From contig CM068367.1 of the NCBI GenBank assembly GCA_034769895.1, forward strand, positions 113,692,654 to 113,756,653: 64,000 nucleotides of DNA, given 5' to 3'. This DNA is from Magicicada septendecula (Eukaryota; Arthropoda; Insecta; Hemiptera; Cicadidae). The notes beneath the pieces are model-generated. The model searched no databases. It was not told the DNA's origin and saw only the letters and a list, made by a program, of their open reading frames with translations. A program made the position numbers and the translations under genes. Of the stretch, positions 20,475 to 32,330 are shown piece after piece; position 1 is the stretch's first letter; each line of letters opens with the position of its first letter.

Positions 20475-20799
20475 TGTTAAAGTGTGGAATAAAGAAATAT
20501 AATAGTTTACACTGTATAATAAAGTTTATTAACCCATACACAAATACATACTAAATACGCAGTGCTACGGTGCGTGCGTCACTTACGGCGTCTTACTACA
20601 AACTAAAAACTAACAATTTCTTTTATGAATTTGCTAACTGCTATAATTTTTTATTGTTCGACTAAGCTTTTCGTCATTACTGACATCTTCAGGTCTTAAA
20701 CAACCTTAAACAATACGAAGAATAAAAACTAACAAACTTATACATGCTTACGCGCATTATATATATTGTACAATATAAATGTATTACATATATTCAACA
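20475..20799 (-). repeat. 5' LTR of copy H with insert
   Basis: 325 bp, intact ends, ATTTT at 20800. Confidence 0.88.
20617..20722. mobile_element. 106-bp LTR insert (copy H)
   Basis: Same insert; second copy of the 14-bp repeat at 20723-20736. Confidence 0.6.
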
Positions 20800-21371
20800 A
20801 TTTTATTAATGCATTTAATTCTTCAAAATTTAATACATATTTCCAGTTATGTAAGGGACTAAATAAAATTTTGTTTTATGATTTTTATTTGTAATTTCAT
20901 AAAATTAAAACTGATGCTTTGATAAAACAGTGTTCTTATTGAATTATTTGTCCTTTTGCTGTTTACTTTCAAAACTTGCAACTGCTGTGGATAAACCGAA
21001 TTGAAGAATAATGCCCGTATTTAATTTTCTTTGTGGGCTCCATTTTCAGTGCGCCATGAACAGGCTGACGCAACCTGTCGACGAATGAGCAAGGCGGTGT
21101 TCCTGTAAAGCAGACGAGCCCATTATATTCAGATCCAGGGATTTATTGTGAATACCTCTTGCGGGTCGCTACTAACCTAATCCAAATCGACAACTCTTTC
21201 GTTCAATATACGAATAAGGATTGCTGAATCATGTTCGTGGGCGCCATTTTGAGTAAACCGCAAAACTGTCCGCAAGTGAGAAATACGGAGTCTCTGTAAA
21301 GAATGCTAGTAGATTGTTTTTAAAATTGTCAAAATAAAAATATTGTATGCTTCCAAACTGTGTAATATTTT
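20800..21371. repeat. Satellite monomer (572 bp)
   Basis: Complete monomer between copies H and I; nearly the same as 15627-16198. Confidence 0.88.
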
Positions 21372-21577
21372 TGTTAAAGTGTGGAATACAGAAATATAAG
21401 AGTTTACACTGTATAATAAAGTTTATTATCCCATACACAAATACATACTAAATACGCAGTGCTACGGTGCGTGCGTCACTTACGGCGTCTTACTACAAAC
21501 TAAAAACTAACAAACTTATACATGCTTACGCGCATTACATATATTGTACAATATAAATGTATTACATATATTCAACA
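21372..21577 (-). repeat. 3' LTR of copy I
   Basis: 206 bp, uninterrupted, preceded by ATTTT and followed by the polypurine tract. Confidence 0.9.
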
Positions 21578-21636
21578 CGCCTCCTTACATTTATATTGTA
21601 TTTACAAATTGAATTTTACAAATACACATTTCAAGT

Positions 21637-21984
21637 TCAACTTTTCAAGTTCAGCATAGTTCGAAATCTCTCAAATTTTCTTTGCAAAATGACTTTGTAA
21701 ATATATCAGCAATATTATCATCAGAATTTACCTTTACAACATTAATCATATTTTCTTTTATATATTCGTGTACATAATGGTAATGAACTTCAATATGTTT
21801 AGAAATTTTTTGTAAAACTTCCGTACTTTGCTAAATATATCGCTCCCGAATTATCTTCAAAAATATTAATCGGTCTTTCTAAAGTTACATTAAACAATTT
21901 TAGTAATTCTTTCACAAATTTCAATTCACTCACAGCTTCCGACAACGCTACATAATCTGCATATGTCGAAGCCTTTGTTACACA
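21637..21984 (-). pseudogene. Copia pol RNase H C-terminal part (copy I)
   Basis: Same run-length shift as copy H (AGAAATTTTTTG near 21800); no long frame. Confidence 0.7.
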
Positions 21985-22200
21985 CTATTGTTTTCTCGAC
22001 TTCCAATAAATTACATTACCAAATTATCGAATTACATAACCAGTTGTGGATTTTCTGTCTAAATGGTCACCAGCCCAATCGGCATCAACATAACAATCTA
22101 TAATTTCAGAATTATCATTTCTTTTATAAGTCAATTTTAAATCTTTCGTTAAATACAAGTACTTTAATATTCGCAAAGCATATTTAAAGTGTGTTTCATT

Positions 22201-22662
22201 CTAACAATTCTGATATCTACTTAAATAATTTACACTAAAGCTTATTTCAAGCCTTGTAGCTGAGCTTATATATAATAATGCACCAATTAAATTTCTATAT
22301 TGAATATTCCTTCGACAAATATCAGACTTTTCAACTTTTAAATTTACCTCCATAGGTGTATTATACATCTTACTGTTTTGTAAATTATACTTTCTTACTA
22401 ATGACTCAATATATTTAGCTTGACTTAATATTATTTCACATTTACGGAACTCATATTCTACGGTAATACCAAGATATTTTTTAATTTTTCCAAGATCTTT
22501 CATTTTGAATATTTCTGATAAGAGTTTCTTAATATTTTGTATTTTTTCTTTGTTACGTCCACAAATTAATAAATCATACACAAATATTAATAAATAAATA
22601 GTATCTTTTCCATTTCCAAAAGTATATAAACAATAATCTAAATTACTTTTCTTAACACCCAA
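22201..22662 (-). pseudogene. Copia pol reverse transcriptase palm (copy I), catalytic Asp lost
   Basis: 153 codons with LIFVYDLLICG. Ends at the same TAG as copy H, supporting direct duplication of H and I. Confidence 0.82.
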
Positions 22663-22733
22663 ACTTATTAAAAATTTATCAAGTCATTCATACCAAGCTC
22701 TGGGACTTTCCTTTAAACCATACAAAGCTTTTA

Positions 22734-23087
22734 TTAACTTACACACTCTATTTGTGCCATCCTCATAACCTTTGGTTGATGTACATATACCTCAGAACTT
22801 ACTTTACCATTTAGAAATGCAGTTTCTTCATCCATTTGTTCAATAGTTAGACCCATTTGACAACAGTATGATAATAAAATCTTTAATGTTTGCATTCTCG
22901 CAACAGGAGAATAAACATCATCAATTTTATCGGTTTGCTGAAAACCTCTTACAACTAACCTGGCCTTATAAATATTGTCAGGCTTTTTTGTATAAATCCA
23001 TTTTACATCCAATATTTTTTTACCATTTACATTTTCAACTAATTGCCAAGTCTTATTTTTATTTAACGAATCAATTTCTTTATCCAT
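22734..23087 (-). pseudogene. Copia pol reverse transcriptase N-terminal part (copy I)
   Basis: 117 codons, QMDEETAFLNG kept, frameshift after HQPK as in H, J and K. Confidence 0.82.
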
Positions 23088-23243
23088 AGCTTTTGACCAA
23101 TATTTAATTTCATTGCTTTCAAGCGCCTCCTCAAATGTACTAGGAGTATCTGCTCTACAATAATTTGCAAAAATATTACTATTATATACATAATAATCTT
23201 CATATCTTTTCGGTGGGTTTCATATGCGCTCAGATGTTTTTAT

Positions 23244-24301
23244 TTAATTTTCATTTTCATCCCCTAGATTTTCATCTGTACCTTTAAAACTATCATCAAG
23301 AGATTCATTATCTGAAGATTCATATACTTCTTCATCAGATTCACATTCATTCAAGCCAATACATTTTACATTTTCTTCAACAATATCAACATGTCTAACC
23401 ACTATTATTTTTCTATTAATTAGCACTCTATAACCAACTTCACTATAACCGATCAAAATTCCCATATCAGCCTTTTTATCCCACTTAGAAAATCTTTTTT
23501 GTTCCGGTTTTCTTACAAAAATTTACTACCATATAAATGTAAATTTGAAACATTCGGTTTCGTCCCAAAAAATATTTCATAAGGAGTTTTCTTTTCTATA
23601 GTATTTGATAACGTACGATTTTTCAAATAAGTAGCAGCACAAACTATTTCAGGCCAATATTTTTTATGGATTTGTGCTTCAGCTAATAAACAACGTGACA
23701 TATCCATTATCGTTCTGTTAAACCGTTCTGCGGTTCCATTTAATTCATGTACGTAAGCGGGACAATTATTAATTATAATACCTTTTTCTTTAGCAAAATT
23801 ATAAGTATTACCGTTTAAGTATTCTTTCCCATTATCACATCTCAAAAATTTAATTCTTTTACCCGTTAAGTTTTCACATTTATTTGCATATTGAACAAGA
23901 CAATCGAAAACTTCTACTTTAGACTTCATGGTATAAACTTTTGCTATCTTACTGTAATCATCAATAAAGGAAATAAAGTATTTTTCTCCGTTTAGACCAG
24001 CTGTTTTAAAAGGTCCACACACATCAGTATGAACAATTTCTAAAATATCTTTTGCTCTTTTTCTATTATTTTCAAATGGAATATTATGCATTTTATTTTC
24101 AACACATATTTTACACTTAATGAATTCTGATTCAAGTTCATTTGGAATACCACTTAACAATTTATGTTTACACAAAATATTCAAATAATTAAAATTTACA
24201 TGGCCCAGCATACGATGCCACCTTTCTTTTTTACTCATATTATCACAATTTTTATTTGCAAAATTTACCAATGACTCTACATTTTTTAATTTACTTTTCA
24301 T
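23244..24301 (-). pseudogene. Copia pol integrase, one frameshift (copy I)
   Basis: Core open from 24301 to 23513 (262 codons) with zinc region, HTDVCGPF, RCDNGKEY and NGTAER. A 1-nt loss near 23521 breaks it after LHLYGSK. The C-terminal piece with the acidic linker is open from 23465 to 23244. Confidence 0.83.
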
Positions 24302-24302
24302 C

Positions 24303-24660
24303 TTATATAGACCATTTATTCCAAGCTACAGCTGTAGTATTTCCAAAATTATCAATAATTTTTGTCATTTTACGTTTAGAAATAATCATATTATTTTCCG
24401 TTATTTTACCATAACTTATTAAATTTGTATGAATATCTTTAGCATAAAATACATTTTGCATGTTTACTTCATTTTTCTTACCAAAAAGATCAAAGTAACT
24501 TGCCACATTACCAAATTTGGGGGTTTTACAACTCTATTAACTCCCAAATAAACATTAACAGGTACTTTAATTATCATACATTTATCAAAATATATATCAT
24601 CATTTATTATATGGTCAGTACAACCGCTATCTAATAACCAATTAATGTCGCAATTATTAA
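24303..24660 (-). pseudogene. Copia pol protease (copy I), frameshifted
   Basis: DSG codons at 24623-24631 are kept, but the 1-nt loss near 24525 splits the domain. Only 24506-24303 stays open to the shared stop. Confidence 0.78.
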
Positions 24661-24702
24661 ACTTAACTACCTTACTATTATGCGCCTCGTGATAGTCGAC
24701 CC

Positions 24703-25171
24703 TTATAACCCATGCGCTCGTATCTGGATTCTTCTGCTGCGACTGAGTTGCTTGATGTGCTCTTGCAACTCGCTGACTTCGAAAATTGCCATGCCCTCTG
24801 GCGTAGTTACTTTTTTCGGTTTCTTGTCGGCCTCGTGGTGCTCGCCATGTATTGCTGCTGCCTGCCGCTTGGCCACCCTATTTACAGTCTCTCTTGATAT
24901 GAAGAGTTTTGCCACATTGAAAGCATGTTCGCTGTTGTCGACTTTTATCCGCCATGAATGCGTTAGATTTTCGTCCAGAATATTCATCCTTTTGATGCTT
25001 TATTTCAGTCATTTCAATTTTACTTTTCACATAATCCACAGTTTGATCTTCTTCTTTTAGTGCGTCTATTAAATCGCCTATATAACTGTATGATTCCGGC
25101 AACGTATTTAACATATAATTTAATTTTTCTTTTTCCGACACACTAGCACCCGCGTTTTTAAGCTCGTTCAC
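24703..25171 (-). pseudogene. Copia gag C-terminal part with knuckle (copy I)
   Basis: Same state as copies G, H and K: knuckle with Leu, then TAG. Confidence 0.8.
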
Positions 25172-25301
25172 AGTTTTTTCAAAATCACTGAAGAATGTCG
25201 CTGAATCAGTATAATTTTAAGTCTTAATTTTTCCAATTTATTTCTATATACAATTTGCAATGCCGTAGACTTTTTCAAATACATTTTATCAAACTTTTGA
25301 A

Positions 25302-25544
25302 TTATTTCATACGCCGTAGTTTATCACTAATAAATTCCAATTGCTTATTCGTTATAGTACGGTATATATAGTTCATAACCTTTAAATCATTATCATCCCA
25401 CGGGTCTTTATCCTGCGCCGTTTTTGCCCGTGTTAGCACTTCATCACATTTTTTAAATTTCAAAAACAACATAATAAATTTTTTCCACATACTATAGTCC
25501 TCTCCATCAAACACTGGAATTATAATGTCATTGTTCTTCGCCAT
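25302..25544 (-). pseudogene. Copia gag N-terminal part (copy I)
   Basis: ATG at 25544; private KKFIML change. Confidence 0.8.
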
Positions 25545-25645
25545 TTTCTTTGTATCACAGCATGCGACAGCACACAAAAAAACCGATACTCACTTAAACG
25601 GCACTCTTGACCACTAATTTAGTAAACCACGGACCTCTGCTATCA

Positions 25646-25970
25646 TGTTAAAGTGTGGAATAAAGAAATATAATAGTTTACACTGTATAATAAAGTTTAT
25701 TAACCCATACACAAATACATACTAAATACGCAGTGCTACGGTGCGGGCGTCACTTACGGCGTCTTACTACAAACTAAAAACTAACAATTTCTTTTATGAA
25801 TTTGCTAACTGCTATAATTTTTTATTGTTCGACTAAGCTTTTCGTCATTACTGACATCTTCAGGTCTTAAACAACCTTAAACAATACGAAGAATAAAAAC
25901 TAACAAACTTATACATGCTTACGCGCATTATATATATTGTACAATATAAATGTATTACATATATTCAACA
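25646..25970 (-). repeat. 5' LTR of copy I with insert
   Basis: 325 bp, ATTTT at 25971. Confidence 0.88.
25788..25893. mobile_element. 106-bp LTR insert (copy I)
   Basis: Same insert and flanking 14-bp repeat as in copies D, G, H and J. Confidence 0.6.
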
Positions 25971-26543
25971 ATTTTATTAATGCATTTGATTCTTCAAAAT
26001 TTAATACATATTTCCAGTTATGTAAGGGACTAAATAAAATTTTGTTTGTATGTTTTTTATTTGTAATTTCATAAAATTAAAACTGATGCTTTGATAAAAC
26101 AGTGTTCTTATTGAATTATTTGTCCTTTTGCTGTTTACTTTCAAAACTTGCAACTGCTGTGGATAAACCGAATTGAAGAATAATGCCCGTATTTAATTTT
26201 CTTTGTGGGCTCCATTTTCAGTGCGCCATGAACAGGCTGACGCAACCTGTCGACGAATGAGCAAGGCGGTGTTCCTGTAAAGCAGACGAGCCCATTATAT
26301 TCAGATCCAGGGATTTATTGTGAATACCTCTTGCGGGTCGCTACTAACCTAACCCAAATCGACAACTCTTTCGTTCAATATACGAATAAGAATTGCTGAA
26401 TCATGTTCGTGGGCGCCATTTTGAGTACACCGTAAAACTGTCCGCAAGTGAGAAATACGGAGTCTCTGTAAAGAATGCTAGTAGATTGTTTTTAGGATTG
26501 TCAAAATAAAAATATTGTATGCTTCCAAACTGTGTAATATTTT
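25971..26543. repeat. Satellite monomer (573 bp)
   Basis: Complete monomer between copies I and J. Private TTTTTAGGATTG change near 26490. Confidence 0.88.
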
Positions 26544-26749
26544 TGTTAAAGTGTGGAATACAGAAATATAAGAGTTTACACTGTATAATAAAGTTTATTA
26601 TCCCATACACAAATACATACTAAATACGCAGTGCTACGGTGCGAACGTCACTTACGGCGTCTTACTACAAACTAAAAACTAACAAACTTATACATGCTTA
26701 CGCGCATTACATATATTGTACAATATAAATGTATTACATATATTCAACA
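26544..26749 (-). repeat. 3' LTR of copy J
   Basis: 206 bp; reads GTGCGAACGTCAC where other 3' LTRs have GTGCGTGCGTCAC. Confidence 0.9.
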
Positions 26750-26808
26750 CGCCTCCTTACATTTATATTGTATTTACAAATTGAATTTTACAAATACACA
26801 TTTCAAGT

Positions 26809-27157
26809 TCAACTTTTCAAGTTCAGCATAGTTCGAAATCTCTCAAACTTTTCTTTGCAAAATGACTTTGTAAATATATCAGCAATATTATCATCAGAAT
26901 TTACCTTTACAACATTAATCATATTTTCTTTTATATATTCGTGTACATAATGGTAATGAACTTCAATATGTTTAGAAATTTTTCGTAAAACTTCCGTACT
27001 TTGCTAAATATATCGCTCCCGAATTATCTTCAAAAATATTAATCGGTCTTTCTAAAGTTAAATTAAACAATTTTAGCAATTCTTTCACAAATTTCAATTC
27101 ACTCACAGCTTCCGACAACGCTACATACTCTGCATATGTCGAAGCCTTTGTTACACA
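26809..27157 (-). pseudogene. Copia pol RNase H C-terminal part (copy J)
   Basis: One base more than copy F in the run near 26977 (AGAAATTTTTCG) shifts the frame; EDN and FTK-region DNA is recognisable. Confidence 0.7.
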
Positions 27158-27196
27158 CTATTGTTTTCTCGACTTCCAATAAATTACATTACCAAA

Positions 27197-27835
27197 TTAT
27201 CGAATTACATAACCAGTTGTGGATTTTCTGTCTAAATGGTCACCAGCCCAATCGGCATCAACATAACAATCTATAATTTCAGAATTATCATTTCTTTTAT
27301 AAGTCAATTTTAAATCTTTCGTTAAATACAAGTACTTTAATATTCGCAAAGCATATTTAAAGTGTGTTTCATTATAACAATTCTGATATCTACTTAAATA
27401 ATTTACACTAAAGCTTATTTCAAGCCTTGTAGCTGAGCTTATATATAATAATGCACCAATTAAATTTCTATATTGAATATTCCTTCGACAAATATCAGAC
27501 TTTTCAACTTTTAAATTTACCTCCATAGGTGTATTATACATCTTACTGTTTTGTAAATTATACTTTCTTACTAATGACTCAATATATTTAGCTTGACTTA
27601 ATATTATTTCACATTTACGGAACTCATATTCTACGGTAATACCAAGATATTTTTTAATTTTTCCAAGATCTTTCATTTTGAATATTTCTGATAAGAGTTT
27701 CTTAATATTTTGTATTTTTTCTTTGTTACGTCCACAAATTAATAAATCATACACAAATATTAATAAATAAATAGTATCTTTTCCATTTCCAAAACTATAT
27801 AAACAATAATCTAAATTACTTTTCTTAACACCCAA
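27197..27835 (-). CDS. Copia pol reverse transcriptase palm/thumb and RNase H start (copy J)
   Basis: 212 open codons. Catalytic box FVYDLL (Asp to Tyr), NTPMEVNL, LIGALLYIS, DADWAGD, RKSTTGY. Ends at the TAA that H, I and J share at the LFGN position (AAATTATCG on plus, against AAATAATCG in F, K and L). Confidence 0.82.
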   Translation of the reverse strand: MGVKKSNLDYCLYSFGNGKDTIYLLIFVYDLLICGRNKEKIQNIKKLLSEIFKMKDLGKIKKYLGITVEYEFRKCEIILSQAKYIESLVRKYNLQNSKMYNTPMEVNLKVEKSDICRRNIQYRNLIGALLYISSATRLEISFSVNYLSRYQNCYNETHFKYALRILKYLYLTKDLKLTYKRNDNSEIIDCYVDADWAGDHLDRKSTTGYVIR

Positions 27836-27906
27836 ACTTATTAAAAATTTATCAAGTCATTCATACCAATCTCTGGGACTTTCCTTTATACCATACAAAG
27901 CTTTTA

Positions 27907-28260
27907 TTAACTTACACACTCTATTTGTGCCATCCTCATAACCTTTGGTTGATGTACATATACCTCAGAACTTACTTTACCATTTAAAAATGCAGTTTCT
28001 TCATCCATTTGTTCAATAGTTAGACCCATTTGACAACAGTATGATAATAAAATCTTTAATGTTTGCATTCTCGCAACAGGAGAATAAACATCATCAATTT
28101 TATCGGTTTGCTGAAAACCTCTTACAACTAACCTGGCCTTATAAATATTGTCAGGCTTTTTTGTATAAATCCATTTTACATCCAATATTTTTTTACCATT
28201 TACATTTTCAACTAATTGCCAAGTCTTATTTTTATTTAACGAATCAATTTCTTTATCCAT
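27907..28260 (-). pseudogene. Copia pol reverse transcriptase N-terminal part (copy J)
   Basis: 117 codons, QMDEETAFLNG kept, frameshift after HQPK. Confidence 0.82.
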
Positions 28261-28416
28261 AGCTTTTGACCAATATTTAATTTCATTGCTTTCAAGCGCC
28301 TCCTCAAATGTACTAGGAGTATCTGCTCTACAATAATTTGCAAAAATATTACTATTATATACATAATAATCTTCACATCTTTTCGGTGGGTTTCATATGC
28401 GCTCAGATGTTTTTAT

Positions 28417-29475
28417 TTAATTTTCATTTTCATCCCCTAGATTTTCATCTGTACCTTTAAAACTATCATCAAGAGATTCATTATCTGAAGATTCATATAC
28501 TTCTTCATCAGATTCACATTCATTCAAGCCAATACATTTTACATTTTCTTCAACAATATCAACATGTCTAGCCACTATTATTTTTCCATTAATTAGCACT
28601 CTATAACCAACTTCACTATAACCGATCAAAATTCCCATATCAGCCTTTTTATCCCACTTAGAAAATCTTTTTTGTTCCGGTTTTCTTACAAAAACTTTAC
28701 TACCATATAAATGTAAATTTGAAACATTCGGTTTCGTCCCAAAAAATATTTCATAAGGAGTTTTCTTTTCTATAGTATTTGATAACGTACGATTTTTCAA
28801 ATAAGTAGCAGCACAAACTATTTCAGGCCAATATTTTTTATGGATTTGTGCTTCAGCTAATAAACAACGTGACATATCCATTATCGTTCTGTTAAACCGT
28901 TCTGCGGTTCCATTTAATTCATGTACGTAAGCGGGACAATTATTAATTATAATACATTTTTCTTTAGCAAAATTATAAGTATTACCGTTTAAGTATTCTT
29001 TCCCATTATCACATCTCAAAAATTTAATTCTTTTACCCGTTAAGTTTTCACATTCATTTGCATATTGAACAAGACAATTGAAAACTTCTACTTTAGACTT
29101 CATGGTATAAACTTTAGCTATCTTACTGTAATCATCAATAAAGGAAATAAAGTATTTTTCCCCGTTTAGACCAGCTGTTTTAAAAGGTCCACACACATCA
29201 GCATGAACAATTTCTAAAATATCTTTTGCTCTTTTTCTATTATTTTCAAATGGAATATTATGCATTTTATTTTCAACACATATTTTACACTTAATGAATT
29301 CTGATTCAAGTTCATTTGGAATACCACTTAACAATTTATGTTTACACAAAATATTCAAATAATTAAAATTTACATGGCCCAGCATACGATGCCACCTTTC
29401 TTTTTTACTCATATTATCACAATTTTTATTTGCAAAATTTACCAATGACTCTACATTTTTTAATTTACTTTTCAT
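28417..29475 (-). CDS. Copia pol integrase with C-terminal region (copy J)
   Basis: 352 open codons, full zinc region and D, D-x35-E triad; the first motif reads HADVCGPF (Thr to Ala next to the aspartate). Cut from reverse transcriptase by the frameshift after GDENEN. Confidence 0.84.
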   Translation of the reverse strand: MKSKLKNVESLVNFANKNCDNMSKKERWHRMLGHVNFNYLNILCKHKLLSGIPNELESEFIKCKICVENKMHNIPFENNRKRAKDILEIVHADVCGPFKTAGLNGEKYFISFIDDYSKIAKVYTMKSKVEVFNCLVQYANECENLTGKRIKFLRCDNGKEYLNGNTYNFAKEKCIIINNCPAYVHELNGTAERFNRTIMDMSRCLLAEAQIHKKYWPEIVCAATYLKNRTLSNTIEKKTPYEIFFGTKPNVSNLHLYGSKVFVRKPEQKRFSKWDKKADMGILIGYSEVGYRVLINGKIIVARHVDIVEENVKCIGLNECESDEEVYESSDNESLDDSFKGTDENLGDENEN

Positions 29476-29476
29476 C

Positions 29477-30346
29477 TTATATAGACCGTTTATTCCAAGC
29501 TACAGCTGTAGTATTTCCAAAATTATCAATAATTTTTGTCATTTTACGTTTAGAAATAATCATATTATTTTCCGTTATTTTACCATAACTTATTAAATTT
29601 GTATGAATATCTTTAGCATAAAATACATTTTGCATGTTTACTTCATTTTTCTTACCAAAAAGATCAAAGTAACTTACCACATTACCAATTTTAGTGGCTT
29701 TTACAACTCTATTAACTCCCAAATAAACATTAACAGGTACTTTAAGTATCATACATTTATCAAAATATTTATCATCATTTATTATATGGTTAGTACAACG
29801 GCTATCTAATAACCAATTAATGTCGCAATTATTAAACTTAACTACCTTACTATTATGCGCCTCGTGATAGTCGACCCTTATAACCCATGCCCTCGTATCT
29901 GGATTCTTCTGCTGCGACTGAGTTGAATTGATGTGCTCTTGCAACTCGCTGACTTCGAAAATTGCCATGCCCTCTGGCGTAGTTACTTTTTTCGGTTTCT
30001 TGTCGGCCTCGTGGTGCTCGCCATGTATTGCTGCTGCCTGCCGCTTGGCCACCCTATTTACAGTCTCTCTTGATATGAAGAATTTTGCCACATTGAAAGC
30101 ATGTTCGCTGTTGTCGACTTTTATCCGCCATGAATGCGTTAGATTTTCGTCCAGAATATTCATCCTTTTGATGCTTTTTTCAGTTATTTCAATTTTACTT
30201 TTCACATAATCCACAGTTTGATCTTCTTCTTTTAGTGCGTCTATTAAATCGCCTATATAACTGTATGATTCCGGCAAAGTATTTAACATATAATTTAATT
30301 TTTCTTTTTCCGACACACTAGCACCCGCGTTTTTAAGCTCGTTCAC
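29477..30346 (-). pseudogene. Copia gag C-terminus and protease (copy J), double frameshift
   Basis: 289 open codons, but the middle (about residues 55-138) is read in the wrong frame, so the CCHC knuckle is not translated. A base gain near 29926 (TTGAATTGATG against TTGCTTGATG) returns the frame before protease. The active site reads DSRCTNH at 29786-29806; loss of the glycine should inactivate the protease. Confidence 0.82.
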
Positions 30347-30475
30347 AGTTTTTTCAAAATCACTGAAGAATGTCGCTGAATCAGTATAATTTAAGTCTTA
30401 ATTTTTCCAATTTATTTCTATATACAATTTGCAATGCCGTAGACTTTTTCAAATACATTTCATCAAACTTTTGAA

Positions 30476-30718
30476 TTATTTCATACGCCGTAGTTTATCA
30501 CTAAAAAATTCCAATTGCTTATTCGTTATAGTACGGTATATATAGTTCATAACCTTTAAATCATTATCATCCCACGGGTCTTTATCCTGCGCCGTTTTTG
30601 CCCGTGTTAGCACTTCATCACATTTTTTAAATTTCAAAAACAACATAATAAGTTTTTTCCACATACTATAGTCCTCTCCATCAAACACTGGAATTATAAT
30701 GTCATTGTTCTTCGCCAT
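30476..30718 (-). pseudogene. Copia gag N-terminal part (copy J)
   Basis: ATG at 30718. Private EFFSDK change. The second gag frameshift region (near 30391) has one base fewer than in other copies but is still not open. Confidence 0.8.
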
Positions 30719-30819
30719 TTTCTTTGTATCACAGCATGCGACAGCACTCAAAAAAACCGATACTCACTTAAACGGCACTCTTGACCACAAATTTAGTAAA
30801 CCACGGACCTCTGCTATCA

Positions 30820-31144
30820 TGTTAAAGTGTGGAATAAAGAAATATAAGAGTTTACACTGTATAATAAAGTTTATTAACCCATACACAAATACATACTAAA
30901 TACGCAGTGCTACGGTGCTGGCGTCACTTACGGCGTCTTACTACAAACTAAAAACTAACAATTTCTTTTATTAATTTGCTAACTGCTATAATTTTTTATT
31001 GTTCGACTAAGCTTTTCGTCATTACTGACATCTTCAGGTCTTAAACAACCTTAAACAATACGAAGAATAAAAACTAATAAACTTATACATGTTTACGCGC
31101 ATTATATATATTGTACAATATAAATGTATTACATATATTCAACA
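30820..31144 (-). repeat. 5' LTR of copy J with insert
   Basis: 325 bp, ATTTT at 31145. Confidence 0.88.
30962..31067. mobile_element. 106-bp LTR insert (copy J)
   Basis: Same insert as in copy D, with a TTTTATTAATTT variant near its start. Confidence 0.6.
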
Positions 31145-31717
31145 ATTTTATTAATGCATTTGATTCTTCAAAATTTAATACATATTTCCAGTTATGTAAG
31201 GGACTAAATAAAATTTTGTTTGTATGATTTTTATTTGTAATTTCATAAAATTAAAACTGATGCTTTGATAAAACAGTGTTCTTATTGAATTATTTGTCCT
31301 TTTGCTGTTTACTTTCAAAACTTGCAACTGCTGTGGATAAACCGAATTGAAGAATAATGCCCGTATTTAATTTTCTTTGTGGGCTCCATTTTCAGTGCGC
31401 CATGAACAGGCTGACGCAACCTGTCGACGAATGAGCAAGGCGGTGTTCCTGTAAAGCAGACGAGCCCATTATATTCAGATCCAGGGATTTATTGTGAATA
31501 CCTCTTGCGGGTCGCTACTAACCTAATCCAAATCGACAACTCTTTCGTTCAATATACGAATAAGAATTGCTGAATCATGTTCGTGGGCGCCATTTTGAGT
31601 AAACCGTAAAACTGTCCGCAAGTGAGAAATACGGAGTCTCTGTAAAGAATGCTAGTAGATTGTTTTTAAAATTGTCAAAATAAAAATATTGTATGCTTCC
31701 AAACTGTGTAATATTTT
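31145..31717. repeat. Satellite monomer (573 bp)
   Basis: Complete monomer between copies J and K. Confidence 0.88.
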
Positions 31718-31923
31718 TGTTAAAGTGTGGAATACAGAAATATAAGAGTTTACACTGTATAATAAAGTTTATTATCCCATACACAAATACATACTAAATA
31801 CGCAGTGCTGCGGTGCGTGCGTCACTTACGGCGTCTTACTACAAACTAAAAACTAACAAACTTATACATGCTTACGCGCATTACATATATTGTACAATAT
31901 AAATGTATTACATATATTCAACA
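31718..31923 (-). repeat. 3' LTR of copy K
   Basis: 206 bp with intact ends. Confidence 0.9.
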
Positions 31924-31982
31924 CGCCTCCTTACATTTATATTGTATTTACAAATTGAATTTTACAAATACACATTTCAAGT

Positions 31983-32330
31983 TCAACTTTTCAAGTTCAG
32001 CATAGTTCGAAATCTCTCAAACTTTTCTTTGCAAAATGACTTTGTAAATATATCAACAATATTATCATCAGAATTTACCTTTACAACATTAATCATATTT
32101 TCTTTTATATATTCGTGTACATAATGGTAATGAACTTCAATATGTTTAGAAATTTTTCGTAAACTTCCGTACTTTGCTAAATATATCGCTCCCGAATTAT
32201 CTTCAAAAATATTAATCGGTCTTTCTAAAGTTACATTAAACAATTTTAGCAATTCTTTCACAAATTTCAATTCACTCACAGCTTCCGACAACGCTACATA
32301 ATCTGCATATGTCGAAGCCTTTGTTACACA
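31983..32330 (-). pseudogene. Copia pol RNase H C-terminal part (copy K)
   Basis: Open (102 codons from 32291): a base loss (GTAAACTTCC) offsets the base gain that breaks copies H, I, J and L. EDN and the KHIEVHYHYVHE cluster are present. The upstream shared TAG remains. Confidence 0.78.

Larger units (their letters stand above)
16199..20799 (-). mobile_element. Full-length Copia-type element, copy H
   Basis: About 4.6 kb on the minus strand, LTRs 16199-16404 and 20475-20799, polypurine tract 16405-16413, primer-binding site 20463-20474. First of the regular 5.17-kb tandem units. The polymerase box is VYD. Private lesions include a TAG in RNase H N-terminal sequence at 17028 and W to R in gag (SMRKK). 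Confidence 0.92.
21372..25970 (-). mobile_element. Full-length Copia-type element, copy I
   Basis: LTRs 21372-21577 and 25646-25970, polypurine tract 21578-21586, primer-binding site 25634-25645. Shares VYD and the RNase H TAG of copy H. Private lesions: a 1-nt loss in integrase near 23521 and an altered GGGGG stretch with a 1-nt loss in protease near 24525. Confidence 0.92.
26544..31144 (-). mobile_element. Full-length Copia-type element, copy J
   Basis: LTRs 26544-26749 and 30820-31144, polypurine tract 26750-26758, primer-binding site 30808-30819. Has VYD in polymerase, DSR instead of DSG in protease, and the B/D-type GCTTTTTTCAG state in gag although it is otherwise an H/I/K-type copy. 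Confidence 0.92.
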
